This document shows, piece after piece, positions 22,755-35,400 of a DNA stretch of 64,000 nt. Where the stretch lies: positions 1,922,001 to 1,986,000 of the forward strand of contig JAOANU010000001.1 of the NCBI GenBank assembly GCA_034387635.1, written 5' to 3'. Each line of letters starts with the position of its first letter. Within the stretch, counting starts at the first letter, position 1. The notes under the pieces were generated by a model, which did not search any database, was not told the origin of the DNA, and saw only the letters and a program-made list of their open reading frames with translations. The stretch comes from Rhodosporidiobolus odoratus. Lineage: Eukaryota; Basidiomycota; Microbotryomycetes; Sporidiobolales; Sporidiobolaceae. The position numbers and the translations under genes are program-made.

Positions 22755-24515
22755 ATGGCTCAGCGACCACCACTGCATCAACCGCCGCCGGGACGAGCGG
22801 GTTCTCCTTCCGCTTCCACTCGTCCTCCCTCTCCTGCTCGTTCTTCCTATACCGCAAATCCCTTCTCCTACGCGGCACACCATGCATCAGCTCCGCTCTA
22901 CCCAACGTCAGCGCCGTCTTCTCTGGCCAGAAGAAGCAGTGTTGGCGGAGCCTACGCCCCATCTGGCTCCTACCGGCGAGACAGCCTTAACGGCGTCCCT
23001 TCTATGAGCTACTACAACACTCCCGTTCACCTACGTCCTTCTCAGCCTCACTACACCACTGGAGCTCCTCCGCCGATGCCCGCCGCCGCTGCACCAGGCC
23101 GTACAGCGCCCACCGCTCGCCGTCTCTCGTCCGCCTCCTCTTCTCATCAGTCCCACGTGCGACTGCTTTCGTCCGATCTCCCTTCCCCGCCATCTGCGGG
23201 ACGCAGCCAACAGCCAGCACCGCCTTCCATCGCTCGGCGGGCCTCCGTTGTGAGCTCCTTTTCCCTCAAGTTGACCTTCTCAGGAAAGCAGTCGCGCCTT
23301 GCTGACTTCGTTCTCTGCCTTGTCCTTCCCCATATGCGCCACTTTGCACCTCCTTCTTTGGTTTCTGACTCGACCCTCTTGCTCTTCATCTACATTGGCC
23401 CTTGAACGCAATTAGGAGCATGATATGACCGATGGACAGAACGACAAGCGCAGGCCAAAGACGCCACCGGATTGCTGCGCGGTATGCTCGTGCACGGAGA
23501 CGCCGGAGTGGAGGAAAGGCCCAGCCGGCAGCCGTTCCCTTTGCAACGGTTGCGGGTTGCTTGCGGCGAAGCGGGCGAAAGAACGGGATGTCAAGGGTGA
23601 GCTACACTTTCCTCCCTGGCAAAGCTTCGATGCGTCGCTGAGCTCGGTCATCGTGCAGGCTATGATCACCCATTGACTCTCGAGGAGATCGAGCGGGAAC
23701 TCCGGGGAATCGGTGCTGAACGCTTCAAATCGCCGAACGGCCAATTCACCCTTCCATCCGGGACGCGTCAACGCATCCTCACGACGCAGGACCGTACTCT
23801 TGCGCAGCAGATTAGTCAGCAGATCTCGCAAACTACCCGTATGAGGTCCAGGTCGAAGATCGCTGGACAGGAAAAGGCTGCTGCCGCCTCGCTGATGGGC
23901 ATGAGACGAGGTACGACCGCGTTTCTATAACTACGCCGCAAGCTTCTTACGCACTTCTACCCCTTGTCAGCCTCGGTAACCGCAGAGACGCCTATCAACC
24001 ACAGCTACCCTTCGGCCATGGCACCCCGCTCGCCGCCTGCATCGACTCGAGGTCGTCGTTCCGGCTCTCTCGTCGGCCAAAACGCGCACTTCCCTAGCAA
24101 CGTCGGCGCAAGCGGCTCCGGTCTCCCGCCATCGTCGTCGTACATGACGGCGCTCGGCGGCGCCGGACCCTCGTCAACCTTTTCCTTCGGCCATCCTGCC
24201 TCACACTTCGCTCGCCCTCCTTCCCCCTCCCGCCACACTCTCGCGCCAATCAACCCTGCAAGCGCACACGCATCGTCTCCTGCTCGCCACTACGGCCTCG
24301 TCCGCCCCGCCTCTCCCGATCGTCCCATCTCTGCGCTGGCGGCGTCGACCAACCGGATGAGCATCGCTCACCTTACCTCAGAGCGCGTGCCGAGCCCTCC
24401 AGCTGCATCTGCTGCTCCCACGTCCGCGTCTGGAGCGGCGCTTCGCAGGCGTAGCGCTAGCGTCGGTCTCGCGGCTTTGCGCAGTTCTTCCATGACAAGG
24501 AGGCCGACTTCATAG
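22755..24515 (+). CDS. GATA-type zinc-finger transcription regulator
   Basis: At least four exons. The first (from ATG 22755) is Ser/Pro/Ala-rich. The second, after an acceptor at about 23415, carries one GATA finger: CAVC - 18 residues - CNGC, with TPEWRKGP in the loop and GLLAAKRAK after the last Cys, so all four zinc ligands are present. The C-x2-C-x18-C-x2-C spacing is the class seen in White-Collar-type fungal factors. The third exon (from about 23661) adds a predicted helical, Gln-rich stretch (QISQQISQTTRMRSR). The last exon (to 24515) is again Ser/Pro-rich with many RPxSP repeats. No LOV/PAS domain is visible, so this is not White Collar itself. It is likely a DNA-binding nuclear regulator, target unknown. 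Confidence 0.88.
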
Positions 24516-24972
24516 CACTCCCGACGTATCGTCTCCCGCCTCTGCCTTGGTCGTCCTCGCAACTATCATCATCCGCTGCCTCACCCGGCTTTCCCTTCGC
24601 CTCCCTTTCCCGCCTACCTGCGAAAATGTCCATCCTGTCTATCGTCCGTCTTTCGCGCCGTCTCGTCTTCGCACGCCCTTATGTACCGCTTATCTCTCGT
24701 ATATCACGCTTACCGAAATCCCCCTTCCAGCTCGAGCTGGTCTCACGATACCCGTTTGTCTAAGTTTACCCATTTTTCTTGGTCACATACCCTTCGCATG
24801 CACATCCCCCTTTCCCTTCGTAGCGGCAGTACAAGACAGCTAGTCGATATTTTGCAGCAGTATGTCAAAAGTGCACGATCCGTAGCATGCTTTGTCATCG
24901 GTCAGCAGCGGAGCGAGAGATTGCCTTGTCTAGTTTCGGCTTTATCACTCTGCTCGAACTCAGCTTGACGCC
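24516..24972. promoter_or_regulatory. Intergenic region upstream of RIB3
   Basis: About 460 bp, pyrimidine-rich on the + strand. It holds the 3' UTR of the GATA gene and the RIB3 promoter. No RNA element such as an FMN riboswitch was recognised, and none is expected in fungi. Confidence 0.45.
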
Positions 24973-25971
24973 ATGGCTGCCGCACTAGCAGGATCTTCTG
25001 CCGCCTTTGCCGCTGCCCCAGCTCAAACCGCTGCTAAACTCGCTCCTCCCACTTCCACCTCGTCCTCCTCCGAATCGGCCGTCCCACTCTCTTCGCCTTC
25101 AATCCCTGGCTTCGAACTCGATTCGGTCGAAGATGCCATCGAAGCAGTCAAGCGCGGCGAGTTCGTCGTCGTAGTAGACGATATGGACCGTGAAAATGAG
25201 GGAGATTTGATCATCCCCGCTGCCAACATCACTCAGCAACAAATGGCATGGCTCATTCGGCATTCTTCGTACGTACACGCCCTTCTATCGATTGTACTTG
25301 ATGCGTTGACGCTGATTTGGACTTCTTGCGGGTAGCGGCTACATCTGCATCTGCCTTCCCGCTGAACGACTTGCCGCGCTTGACATCAAGATGATGGTCG
25401 AAGACAACATGGAGAAGCACCGCACCGCCTACACCATCACTTGCGATTACAAACACGGTCAGCCCATTGCTCGCACTCTCCCATCCTCTTCTTTGCCGAC
25501 TTTCCTGTTCCCACCTGGCTGACTCTCCCTTCTCTTGAATCCTCGCCTGCAAACAGGCACGACAACCGGTATCTCAGCACACGATCGCGCACTGACAGCA
25601 CGCAAGATGGCGGACAAGAGCAGTAAGGCGGAGGACTTTACTCGACCAGGTCACCTTGTCCCGTTACGAGGGGTCGAAGGCGGCGTTCTGGCGAGGAAGG
25701 GTCACACGGAGGCGTCAATCGGTGCGTTGCCCTTTTCCCTGCTTCTCTTCAGCCGGGTTTAGGCTCAAGATGGTTTTCCCCCTGTGAAACAGATATTTGC
25801 CGCCTCGCCGGTTTCCCCGAAGCAGGCATCATCTGCGAGCTCGTCAAGCCGGATGATCCGAATGGTGACATGGCAAGACGGGATGATTGCTTTGGATTTG
25901 CTCGGCAGTGGGGGTTGAAGATGATCAGCATTGAGCAATTGGTACAGTACCGGAAGGAGAAGGGGTTGTAA
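24973..25971 (+). CDS. RIB3: 3,4-dihydroxy-2-butanone-4-phosphate synthase
   Basis: Converts ribulose 5-phosphate to 3,4-dihydroxy-2-butanone 4-phosphate plus formate, supplying the four-carbon unit of riboflavin. Four exons, 24973-25268, 25336-25457, 25557-25721 and 25793-25971, give 253 residues. The active-site and metal-binding signatures are intact: the acidic loop [39 protein letters not shown] and GHTEAS. An Ala/Ser/Pro-rich N-terminal extension of about 45 residues precedes the core, longer than in S. cerevisiae Rib3 (208 residues). It is not strongly basic, so a mitochondrial signal is not clear. There is no GTP cyclohydrolase II fusion, as usual for fungi. Confidence 0.96.
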
Positions 25972-26411
25972 AAGCAGTGAAGAGTCGCATCAACACCTTA
26001 CATATACTGGGCTATCGCATGCTCATGGATACCAGCAGCAAGTCGCGTCCTTGTCAAGCTATGCAAGCGCGCCTTTGCCTTCTCTGCTTTATTCCTTCGG
26101 GCTATGTCTTTCTGGCCGCATATCTGCGCATGCTCAGTCTACAATCTCCCGCATACTGACTTGCAGCAGACTCTTTTTCGGTGACCTACTCGCCCTCGCC
26201 CTCTGCGTCACCTCTCCAGTCTACTCCTGCTCGACCCACACCCGCAGCGATTTCAGCCTCGCTGGCCAGACAGCCTGAAGATGCCGCGAGACACGCCGGA
26301 TGGGCGTGGCCGTTTTAGTGCAAGGGTCTCCGCCCATGTACAGAAGCGTTGTGCAAGGCGGGGCAGCGAGGCGGTTATGTAGCGGCAACCGCGGTGAAGG
26401 TGCTCGCTTGT

Positions 26412-27293
26412 TCATCGAAACATGACATCGCTCCTCAGGACCCACTTTTCGCCCTTCTCGACGAGGCGCTACGGGACGGGATGTAGCAGATCAGTCGCGA
26501 TTAGCGTAGAGGGGCTTGAAGGAAGGTGACTCACACCCTCGTGAAGTGCGCAGGCCAGGCCGTGCCGGTGCAGCAGAGCCCTTCCCGCCTTGAGCTCGGG
26601 AACGATGGCGGGACCGTTGTCTTTACGCGTAGGGGTAGGGTAAAACGCAGTTTCGCCGCCTACGAAGGTGAGCGGGTCAGTGGGGTACAGCTTGGCGTGG
26701 GCAGCAGGGAAGGACGAACCAACCACGCCGTCTTCCTTGCCAGTCAGGTAGACGAGCAAAGTCCACTCGCTCGTCGTCCCTATATCCGGATCATGAAAGT
26801 CGTCGTCGTAGTGTGCTGCAGTGTGAGAGGTAAGCTGAGTCGGAGCGGGAGCAGGGAAGGACAGGAAGGGAGAAAAACAGGACCGACGGCCAAAGTAGCT
26901 TCCCTCGGCGTAGCGGTAGATGCGGATGTTGGGGTTGAGCCCGACGGCTGTTCGTCCGTTGTTTCCCTCGATGGATTGACAGGCCTTGTCTAATCCGGTG
27001 TCTGTCCAGAGCTGGGTTGCGAAGCCTTGATCCTGCAACGAGATGCGTTCGTTTGTCCTGGCGGCTTCACCTCGTTTCGGTGCGACGGGTGGGTTGAGCT
27101 TGATGTTGGCTTTCAAAAAGGTCAAGAGGGACTTGCGGGGTTGAGTTTGGAAGAAGTTGTCGAGGATGAGAATGCCGGGCGAGATTTGGACGAGGTCAAG
27201 AGGGGAGTGAGGGGGAGGGGGAGTGAGTCGGGGCCACTGTAGAGGCTTGACTGGTGCTTTGATCTGCTGTAGTGGTTGCTTTGCCTTTGCCAT
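26412..27293 (-). CDS. 2-oxoglutarate/Fe(II) dioxygenase, prolyl-4-hydroxylase-like
   Basis: Three exons. The first (from ATG 27293) encodes MAKAKQPLQQ and the N-terminal part of the double-stranded beta helix, ending in EGSYFG. It joins across an intron (GTCGGT...CTGCAG) to PHYDDDFHDP, which holds the HxD iron ligands. The strand GGETAFYPTP follows, then the 2-oxoglutarate-binding GRALLHRHG and the distal iron ligand in CALHEG. A final intron (GTGAGT at about 26532) leads to the short exon RLVEKGEKWVLRSDVMFR, the family's typical end. No signal peptide is seen, so the enzyme is probably cytosolic or nuclear. The substrate is unknown. It shares a 138-bp gap with USO1 on the other strand. Confidence 0.88.
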
Positions 27294-27431
27294 GATGTCT
27301 AGTTGTGGTTGGAGAAGAAGAGCTCCACCTCGTCTCAATATCTTGTTCCCTCTTTACACCCTCTCGAACACCGCTTCAAGTCCTCATAGACATCCATATC
27401 GACTACACACCTCTGAAGAGTACTCTCCGCC
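27294..27431. promoter_or_regulatory. Compact bidirectional promoter, dioxygenase / USO1
   Basis: Only 138 bp separate the two divergent start codons, so the two genes must share promoter elements and their 5' UTRs must be short. Confidence 0.6.
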
Positions 27432-30400
27432 ATGTTCTCCGCCCTGTCAAAGGGTTACAACTCGCTACAACAAGCAGCCCAGGCATCCACCATACCTCAA
27501 TCTGCAACGACCACCATAGACAGGCTATGCGACAGACTACTCAACGGCACTCAGCTCGAGGACAGGCGCGCCGCTCTGCTCGGTATAAAGGGGTTGAGTC
27601 GGGACTGGAAAGCGGTGCGTCAACCTCCCCTACTTCCCGAGGAACATGTATGCGACATAGGTTAGCCTGTCCTCATCCTCGCAAGGGACACTCCGGGCTA
27701 CTCCACCTCGTGCACTCTTGAGGCGACAAAGAGCGAGGTCGCGTGTTTTTCAAGCTGACTTTCTTCTTTTCGGCCCCACTCTCTTTCGCAGGACGTCGGT
27801 TCTCGCGCCCTGCCCATCCTGCTCGGCGTGCTCGAGGAAGATGCCAAGGACGACGTCGAAATGGCAAAGGCCGTGGTAGAGACCATGAGCCTGCTCTGCG
27901 AGGTCGAGGAGGTGGACGGACGGGTGCGCATCCTTCTGTCCATAACCTGACTCGGTCCGGGCTCACCCTCCTCGCACCCTCGCAGCCCGTCCGCGACGAC
28001 TCTGGAGTTCGCAACACGGATGTGTTCCTCGCCACCCCGACCGCCCTTCACACCCTCCTCACTCTGCTCACCCCCATGCACTTCTACCTCCGCTTCTTCA
28101 CCCTGCAACTGCTCGGTATCCTCCTTGCTAACCGCCCAGCACAGGTACAGCAGTACGTGCTGACTGCACCTGGTGGCGTGGGAAGGCTGGTTGAGACGCT
28201 CGACGATACGAGGGAGATCATCCGCAACGGTTCGCATTTCTCGCTTCATCCTTGCTCCGGCACCAGCTCACGCATGTCTGCCTCAACAGAGTCTCTCCTG
28301 CTAATCATCGCTCTCACGACCCAAAATGCCGACATACAAAAGTTGCTTGCCTTCGAGGGCGCGTTCGACAAGCTCTTCACGATAGTGAGGAACGAAGGTG
28401 GGATTGGCAGTGGGGGCATCGTCGTGCAAGATTGTCTGGCCGCAGTCGGTGGTCTCTTGCGATGGAATGTTTCGAACCAAGTACGTCGGCTGCGCATATT
28501 TCCCAGCCTCTTTCGCTGACGTTCCCTGGAGCAGAACTACTTCCGCGAAACCTCGTCGATTCCTATACTGGCACCACTGCTGCTCTTCCCTCGCGTGAAC
28601 GCTCTCAACCCTCAGTCCCTCGCCACCTTTGCCTTCCAGTCTTGGTCCGAGCAAAAAGTGATCAACGCCGGCCTTGTCATCTCGTTAGTTCGCATGCTCG
28701 TTGGCGGCGCAGGCTCAGGGAGGTCGAGCAATCAGAAGGCGTTGCTGCAGACAGGGTTGACGAGGTGTCTGATTGAGCTGGCACTAGCGAGTAACGCACC
28801 CGCCGTGCTGAAGTCACAGGTCAGCCCCTTCTTCCATCTCCCTTTCCGACATACTGAACCTTCTCTCGCATGCAGTCGCTCAACGCTCTTGCCGACATTC
28901 TGCGCTTGTCGTCGGACAACCAATCCCTCCTTACCTCCCTCATTGTCACCCCCCTCGTACCTCCTCTCACCCCTTCTTCGCCCGAAACATACAACGAAGA
29001 CTCCGCGAACCCAGATCACCCCGACTACGACCCTTACGCCGCCGAGGACCAGCAGCATCAACATCACGAGCATGGACACGACCACGACGAGCATGAGCAG
29101 CGTTCGAGCACGAACAAGTGGAGGAGGGGCGAGCCGGTACCCGCTGTGGTGGCTGTGGTCAATCTTGCAGTCAATGGCGATGGAACACCTGGAAGGGAAG
29201 GGTTGAGGGTCAGGGCGTCGGCTGCGAGTCTGTTCGAGGTAAAGGGACCCCGTCATCTCGCGCCGAGGAAACAGACTAAACTAGTCTTTCACAGAATTAC
29301 GTTGCAGCGGCGAACGAGACACAACTGCATCTACTCTCGACGATGGCTACACCACAGCCCGACTCCCTAGACGACCAGGGTGCGTCTGACCAATCCATTA
29401 TCGTAGCCGAATCCTGATTGTCGTTTCTTCGCAGGCCATCGCACCGACTCTGCCGGCTCCATCCTCCTCCGCGCCCTTCGTACCTTCCCTTCACCAACTC
29501 GTAACGAATCCTTCGACTCCTATGTCCCCTTCTTCGCCTGCCTCCTCTTCTCCCACCTCCTCTTCCACTCTGAAACGAGCAAGGCCGTCGCTCGCAAAAT
29601 CTACTTCCAAGGCGACTCGATCGAACCCGGCGGAGAAGGGGACGAAGATGACCGTGCTTCGCTGGTCGCCGTACTTGTGGGTAATCTGATGATGGCTCAG
29701 AGGGAGCAGGCGCAGAGTCAGAATGCGGGATTGGGGCCTGAGAGGGCTTTGGAGTGGAGTAGGGTTATGATTGGGTATTTGACGGTCCTGAGTGTGTGGT
29801 TATGGGAGAGTCCGGCCACGGTCAAGGAGTTTTTGAGCGAAGGGTCAAATTTGCAAGTGGTGAGTCCGAAGCTGCCACTTTCGTTAGACCTGTTCCTCTA
29901 TCGTGCGGGACTGACGATGAGAGTTCCCGAATTCACAGCTGCTTCAACCCGTGACTCAATCTTCCGGCGTCGACTCGGTCGTGCAAGGTATATGCGCGTT
30001 CCTGCTCGGTATCTGCTACGAGTACAATCGCGAGCCTGGCCCTATCACTCGGTGAGTTTCCTCACTTCGTCTTCCCTTCTCTGGCGCCTGACTTCCTTTT
30101 TTTTTTCCGTAGCGAAATGCTACATCCAATCCTCCAATCCCGCGTCGGCGCCGATCAGTTCGTCTCCCGGATCCTTCGCCTACGCGAAGACCCCCGATTC
30201 CGTAATGTCGGACCGACAGTCCTCGAGCTTATCGACGAGGACGACGCGAGTGCGGATGACTTGGGTGAGGAGGAGGGGCTCTGGTTCGATTTTGGGTTTG
30301 TCGAGTTCTTGAAGACAAACTACAGCGAGTCATGGTTTTCCTTTTCTCCCCTGTCGAGCTGGGTTCTTATACATTGGGTGGATCGACAGTCTCGGTTCAG

Positions 30401-32286
30401 CGAGCTATTCTCGTCGACCCTCATGCTACAACTAGCGTTAGTGCGTGACCCTTCCTACCGATCTTCAACCTGATCCCGAGCTGACCCCAAATGCCTATAC
30501 AGCTCGCTCAGTCGCCCTCCCTGGCTCGTCTGAGATGCTTATGACGCTACGTGATACGATCGAAACGCAAGGCCGGGAACTCGACGAGTTGCGCGAGTTG
30601 GTGCATCAGCTTCAGCAGGAGCGGGACGAGGAGGTTCCGTTTTAGCTCCCGTCTGCTTTTGCAGCTTTGCACTAATATGTTTGCTTCCAGCGCAATACCT
30701 TCCAGCATGAAGTAGCCTCTCTATCCGACACGATCGTCACCATGCGGACGCAGTACCGCGCACTTCAAGCCGAGAAGGAAGAAGCAGATACGGAGCAGGA
30801 AGATCTGCTCGTCTTGCTCGAGGACCTTTCGCAGAAGCGTAAGGGGGATAAGCGCAAGCTGCGAGAGAGGGGGGTGGAGGTCTCGGAGGACGAAGATGGA
30901 GATGAGGATGGAGAGGAGGTGGAGGAAGAGCTAGAGAATGCTGGGGCGGTTAATGGGGATGAGCAACCTCAGGAAGACATCGTGGAGGACGCGCCGCAGG
31001 GCGAAGCAGAGTCAGTCCGCTCGTCAACCCCTCCTCCGGCCTCCACCCCTTCTCTGCCGCCGGTCCCCAGCATCGCCCCTCCCGCCTCAGTCGCTCCTCC
31101 CCCTGCTTCTATCGCTTCTGCCCCAGTATCCGTCGCCCCTCCCGCCCCTCTTCCGCCAATCGCGATTCCTTCCTCACAACCACCCACTTTCACCCGCCGC
31201 GTCCTCATTTCCCCCGTCATCGAAGTTCAACCCGAATCTCGCACCTCAACCCCCTCGACCGTTCCGCCTCCACCGAAAGCTAAACCAAGAGGAAGAGGAG
31301 CAGATGACCCTTCACCGAGACCTTATAGCCCCTTTGTCGCTTCGGTGCCGCCGCCGCCCAAGAAGACCGGACCGCCTCGACCGATTTATGCGCCGTTTGG
31401 ATCGCAGCCTCCGACGGCTGACGATATGTACGCTCCTTCTCCTTCGTCGACCAAGCAGGAAGTGCATGATTCGTACGCTCCGTCGCCAAAGGCAGGACAA
31501 GAGGCGCATGACCCTTATGCGCCGCCGCCGAAGGTCAAGGAGGCAATGAACGACCCATATGGTCCCTCGCCGCAAGTCAAGGAGGAGTCTGCCTCTCACG
31601 AGCCGGAGCCGGCAAAGGAGGAACCGAAAGAGGTCGAGCGGGAAGAAGCAGAACTCGAAGAGCCGGAGGTAGACTCAGTCGAGCCGAAGGAGGAGCTACC
31701 GGAGGAGCAGCAAGACGAGCAACCACGCGACCCCTTCGCTTCCCTGGGCTCGCAACAGCCACCTCGAGATCCCTTCGCCCCTCCGCAGCAGCAGCAGCAG
31801 CAAGGTCGTCAACCTGCCCACGATCCGTTCGCTTCCGCACCTTCGACTCGACATGATCCCTTCGCACCTGCCATTACTCACGACCGCCAACCCTCTCACG
31901 ACCCCTTTGCCCCTCCTCCTTCTTCTCGACCGTACGATCCCTTCGCCTCTTCATCAAGCGCGCACGGTCCGTTCGCTCCGTCTACGTCCCAAAACGGACT
32001 TCAACAACAGCACGATCGCGCCCCCTCAAACCCCTTCAGCCTCTCAGCCTCTTCTCGACAAGACGACCCCTACTCACCCTTCGGCGGATCTCAGGGCAAC
32101 AATGACCCCTTCAGCTTCGCTTCTCCTCCCCCGTCGTCGACAAACTCGCACTACAACCCAGATCCGTTCGGCCTGTCGTCGTCGGCTCAGTCCCTGGCTT
32201 CGTCGAGAGTCGCGTCGCCGTTCGACCCGCCAAAGTCTCATACGTCAAAGCCTAGTGTTAGGGACGTGAGCGATCTTTTCCGGTAG
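27432..32286 (+). CDS. USO1: Vesicle tether Uso1/p115 with DPF-repeat tail
   Basis: Golgi tethering factor for ER-derived COPII vesicles. About 13 exons and 1,330 residues. The N-terminus (MFSALSKGYNSLQQAAQ, then DRLLNGTQLEDRRAALLGIKG) and the following armadillo-like helices match the p115 globular head; a His/Asp-rich loop is inserted at about 29035-29110. The exon at 30502-30634 and the last exon start form a short coiled coil of about 90 residues. The block EQEDLLVLLEDLSQKRKGDK followed by an acidic stretch (EDEDGDEDGEEVEEELE) matches the normal C-terminal end of p115. Instead of stopping, the same frame runs on for about 430 residues with polyproline and repeated DPF, DPY and NPF motifs, ending VSDLFR. 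The start is the first ATG in CGCCATGTTC. Confidence 0.92.
31510..32200 (+). repeat. Degenerate DPF/DPY repeat coding region
   Basis: Within the last USO1 exon, the translated frame has eight DPF motifs (contexts RDPFASL, RDPFAPP, HDPFASA, HDPFAPA, HDPFAPP, YDPFASS, NDPFSFA, PDPFGLS), three DPY motifs and one NPF (SNPFSLS). A short CAG run encodes seven Gln at about 31783-31803. DPF is a known ligand of the AP-2 appendage and NPF of EH domains. Confidence 0.85.
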
Positions 32287-32403
32287 ACACTTCTGACTGC
32301 AAAAGCACATTCTTACTGTCTCGCGTGCACCTGGGCGGATCTCGTAAGACTAGGTGGAACTGCAAAACTTCAAATTTCTGTTTCTTTTCTTGTGGACTCT
32401 AGT

Positions 32404-35400
32404 TCACTCGGCTCCGCTATCTCCCGACGCTGCTCCGGACGCGGCCGCCTTCTTTTTCTTCTTCTTCTTGGTCGGCTCTCCTGCACTCGCGACCAGAGCC
32501 GCTGCCATCGCCGCCGGTAACGTCGGATCCTCGGGTCGTTTTTTGCCCTTGAACGGGATCCTCCCATTGGGTGGGACTTTGTGCCGGGTAGAGCCTTTCG
32601 AGCGACCGGGGTTGGGGTTGAGAGCAGAGAGAGTGGCGTCGTCGTGTAGGCCTAGATCGGGTTTTGAGGCGCGGAGGGCGTAGTAGGGTTGTAAAAGTCC
32701 GATTTGGGAGGAGATGGCGTCCGGGATGAGGGGGACGAAGGCGGGAGGTGGGGAGTAGGTGAGAGTGCTGCGGATTCAGCGAAAGGGGTCAGCGCGATCT
32801 TCTCGCGCAAGATTAGAAATGGAATGTACCCACCCTGCAATATCCGTCGTTCCGGGCTGTGTCCCACCCTTGCGTAGCCACGGTGAGTCCTCCGCGATCT
32901 GTTTAGCGGGATCATCCGAAGCCAACGCCATCGCGTCGTCTCGGAGCAGCTCTGCTTCGGCAGCGGCGCCCGCGTCTGGAGCGTCAGCAGCCGTGTCGAG
33001 CTGCTCCTCTCTTGCCCGTTCGAGGCGCCGTAGCAAGTCAGAAAGTCGGGTGCCATAGCGGTCGATGTCGTCGGAGACATAGGAGCTGAGAACGGCGGGG
33101 AAAGGGACGCCATTCTCGGCCAGCGTGCGAGTGAGCATTTGCTGATCAAAGTAGAACGTCAGTGTTGATCGATCACGGAACATGAAGGCAGTGGACCCAC
33201 TTTGGGTGCAAGTTCCGCACCGTATCGATCGGAATAGAAACGAAGAGTTCGGCCCAGGTTGGTGAGGTATTCGCCAGCAAGGTGGGTCAAAACGTCAAGG
33301 GACGCAGCAGATGTACCTAACACCGTACATATATCTTCAGCTTCTTTGCATCGCAGGAATGGAGAGACAGAGGGCGGTAAGCGCAAAAGACGGACCTTCG
33401 AAACCTGCGTGCCCTATAGTTCCCGCTGCGGCTGCTCTGAGGCCTTCGCTCGCCGCGGTCGGTGCAGTAGCAGCGCATCGGAAGGCCTTGCGGGGTATAG
33501 TTGTTGAGACCGCTACTTGTCTGGCAACGCGTGGTCGCTTCTTTACAGGAGCGCCTGCATCGTCCACTTCCATGACGTCTGCTAATGTATTGGGGAGCTC
33601 CACGTTGGACTCGGAAGATGTCGGTTTCGGCGCAACCTGCAAGCATAGCGGTGAGACTTGGAAGGTACCGCAAACAGAGGGAAAACGGACGGATTCTCCC
33701 GTCCCGCCCTCCTCCGCCAATTGCGCACCAACATTCCTTATCTTCTGCAGCGTCTCGCAGTTCTTCCTCATCCTCCCTGCCAACCCCTTCTCTTCCTCTG
33801 AAGCCGGTTTGCTTCGCTTCCTTCTCTTCCGTTCCACCTCTCCCTCCACTGCTTTACCCTTCCCCTTCTGATCCACCTTTCCATTTGCAGTGATAGTCGA
33901 GCCCGTCTCGTACGGTGTTGCTACGTACCCTACCCAGGGTACTCGCGGCATTCCCGACACCATCGCTGGCAAAGGTGCCGCATCTCGTCTTCGCTCCTCG
34001 ATGCCGTTTGTGCCGTTCGTGGCGCCATTCGTGCCGTTCGTCACTGAGGGGTGCGGACTAGGCAGGAAGAGATTAGAGGAAGACGATGTAGAGGCGACGA
34101 CATCCCACCAGATTGCCTCGAGTGGTTCGTCGGGATTGCGGTATACAGGCGGGGGGAGAATGGCGGCAGGAGTTGCGACTGAGGAGCCATGGGCAGAATG
34201 ACCATTGGTTGCTGCCTGTGAGGATGTAGCAGGAGGATTGGGAAGTAGAGAAGGGTTGAGCTGTCGAATCCGGGAAACGAGGCGGGATTTGCCCTTGGTG
34301 GATGTAGAGGCGGAAGATGACGGATCGAAGGCGACGGCGGGCAATATGTTGGCGGAGGACGCAGAGGAAGGCTTGAGGCTTCGTCCCTCGAGCTTGCAGA
34401 GCTCGGCGTCGAGGAGGAGAAAGGAGTTCATCCCTTCTGAGGTGCGGATCAAGGCGGGCTGCTCTTCGAAAGGAAGTTCTGCCCGGGATGGAGGTTCGGG
34501 GGATGGTGAGATACGACCCAGAGGTCCATGGCTGATCTTGCGACTGAAGCGGCGGCTGGTAGCTGGAGTGGCGGAACGAGATGGGGCGGGAGAAGCGGAT
34601 GAGTCGCGATCTGCACAGCTCAAAGTGAGTCGGGGCGTGACGGAGTCCCGATCAAGGCGCTTACAGTCTCCATTCGCCCCATTGAGCAACCTCTCGCTAA
34701 ACCCACGCTTGCTTCTCCGCTCGTCGTCGCTTTCACCGTCAGCATCGCCGTCCTCCTCTGGTGTCCCTAGCCGCGTGCTGCTTGCCCGTCGTCCGTCCAG
34801 CGCAGCTGAGCTGATACTTGCCGCGAGAAACGTTCGCTGGGTGACTGCCGGGTCTGTGATGAACTCGAGAAGCTGATTGGATTTGGCTCGAAGGGCTTCG
34901 GCAGAATGTCGCAGAGGATGATTCTGCGAGTCGAGCGTCAGCGAAACACGGGCGAAGGGAGCTGAGAGCGTGCATACAGGGTGGCTGTTGTACAGCAGGC
35001 AATTTGACCAAATGAGGTCGATGTCGTCTGCGAAGGCCTTTTTCGTGCGATACGTTTGCTGCTTGACCTTTTTCAGCAGGGTCGCAAGATCCATTGGCCG
35101 CTTGATGACTGCGATGTGGAGTAGAGTCAACATCGGTACTCGACTGCACCGAACGAGTAACTCACCATCGTAGTAGTCCGGCACATCTGCCTTGCGGACT
35201 TTTTGGAGGAAAGGTGCCGAGTGCTCCTGTGGACGACGGGTTAGCTTTGTACGGAGGTACGCTATACTGGAGCATACCGTTGTGTTCTTGATCTCGTTGA
35301 CAATGCGCTCGAGTGTCTCCTGGAAATCGTTGGCGGCGGACTTGTCGTCCTGTTTGTGTGAAAGAAGAGAAGGAGAACGAGCAGGGCCAGATTAGATCGA

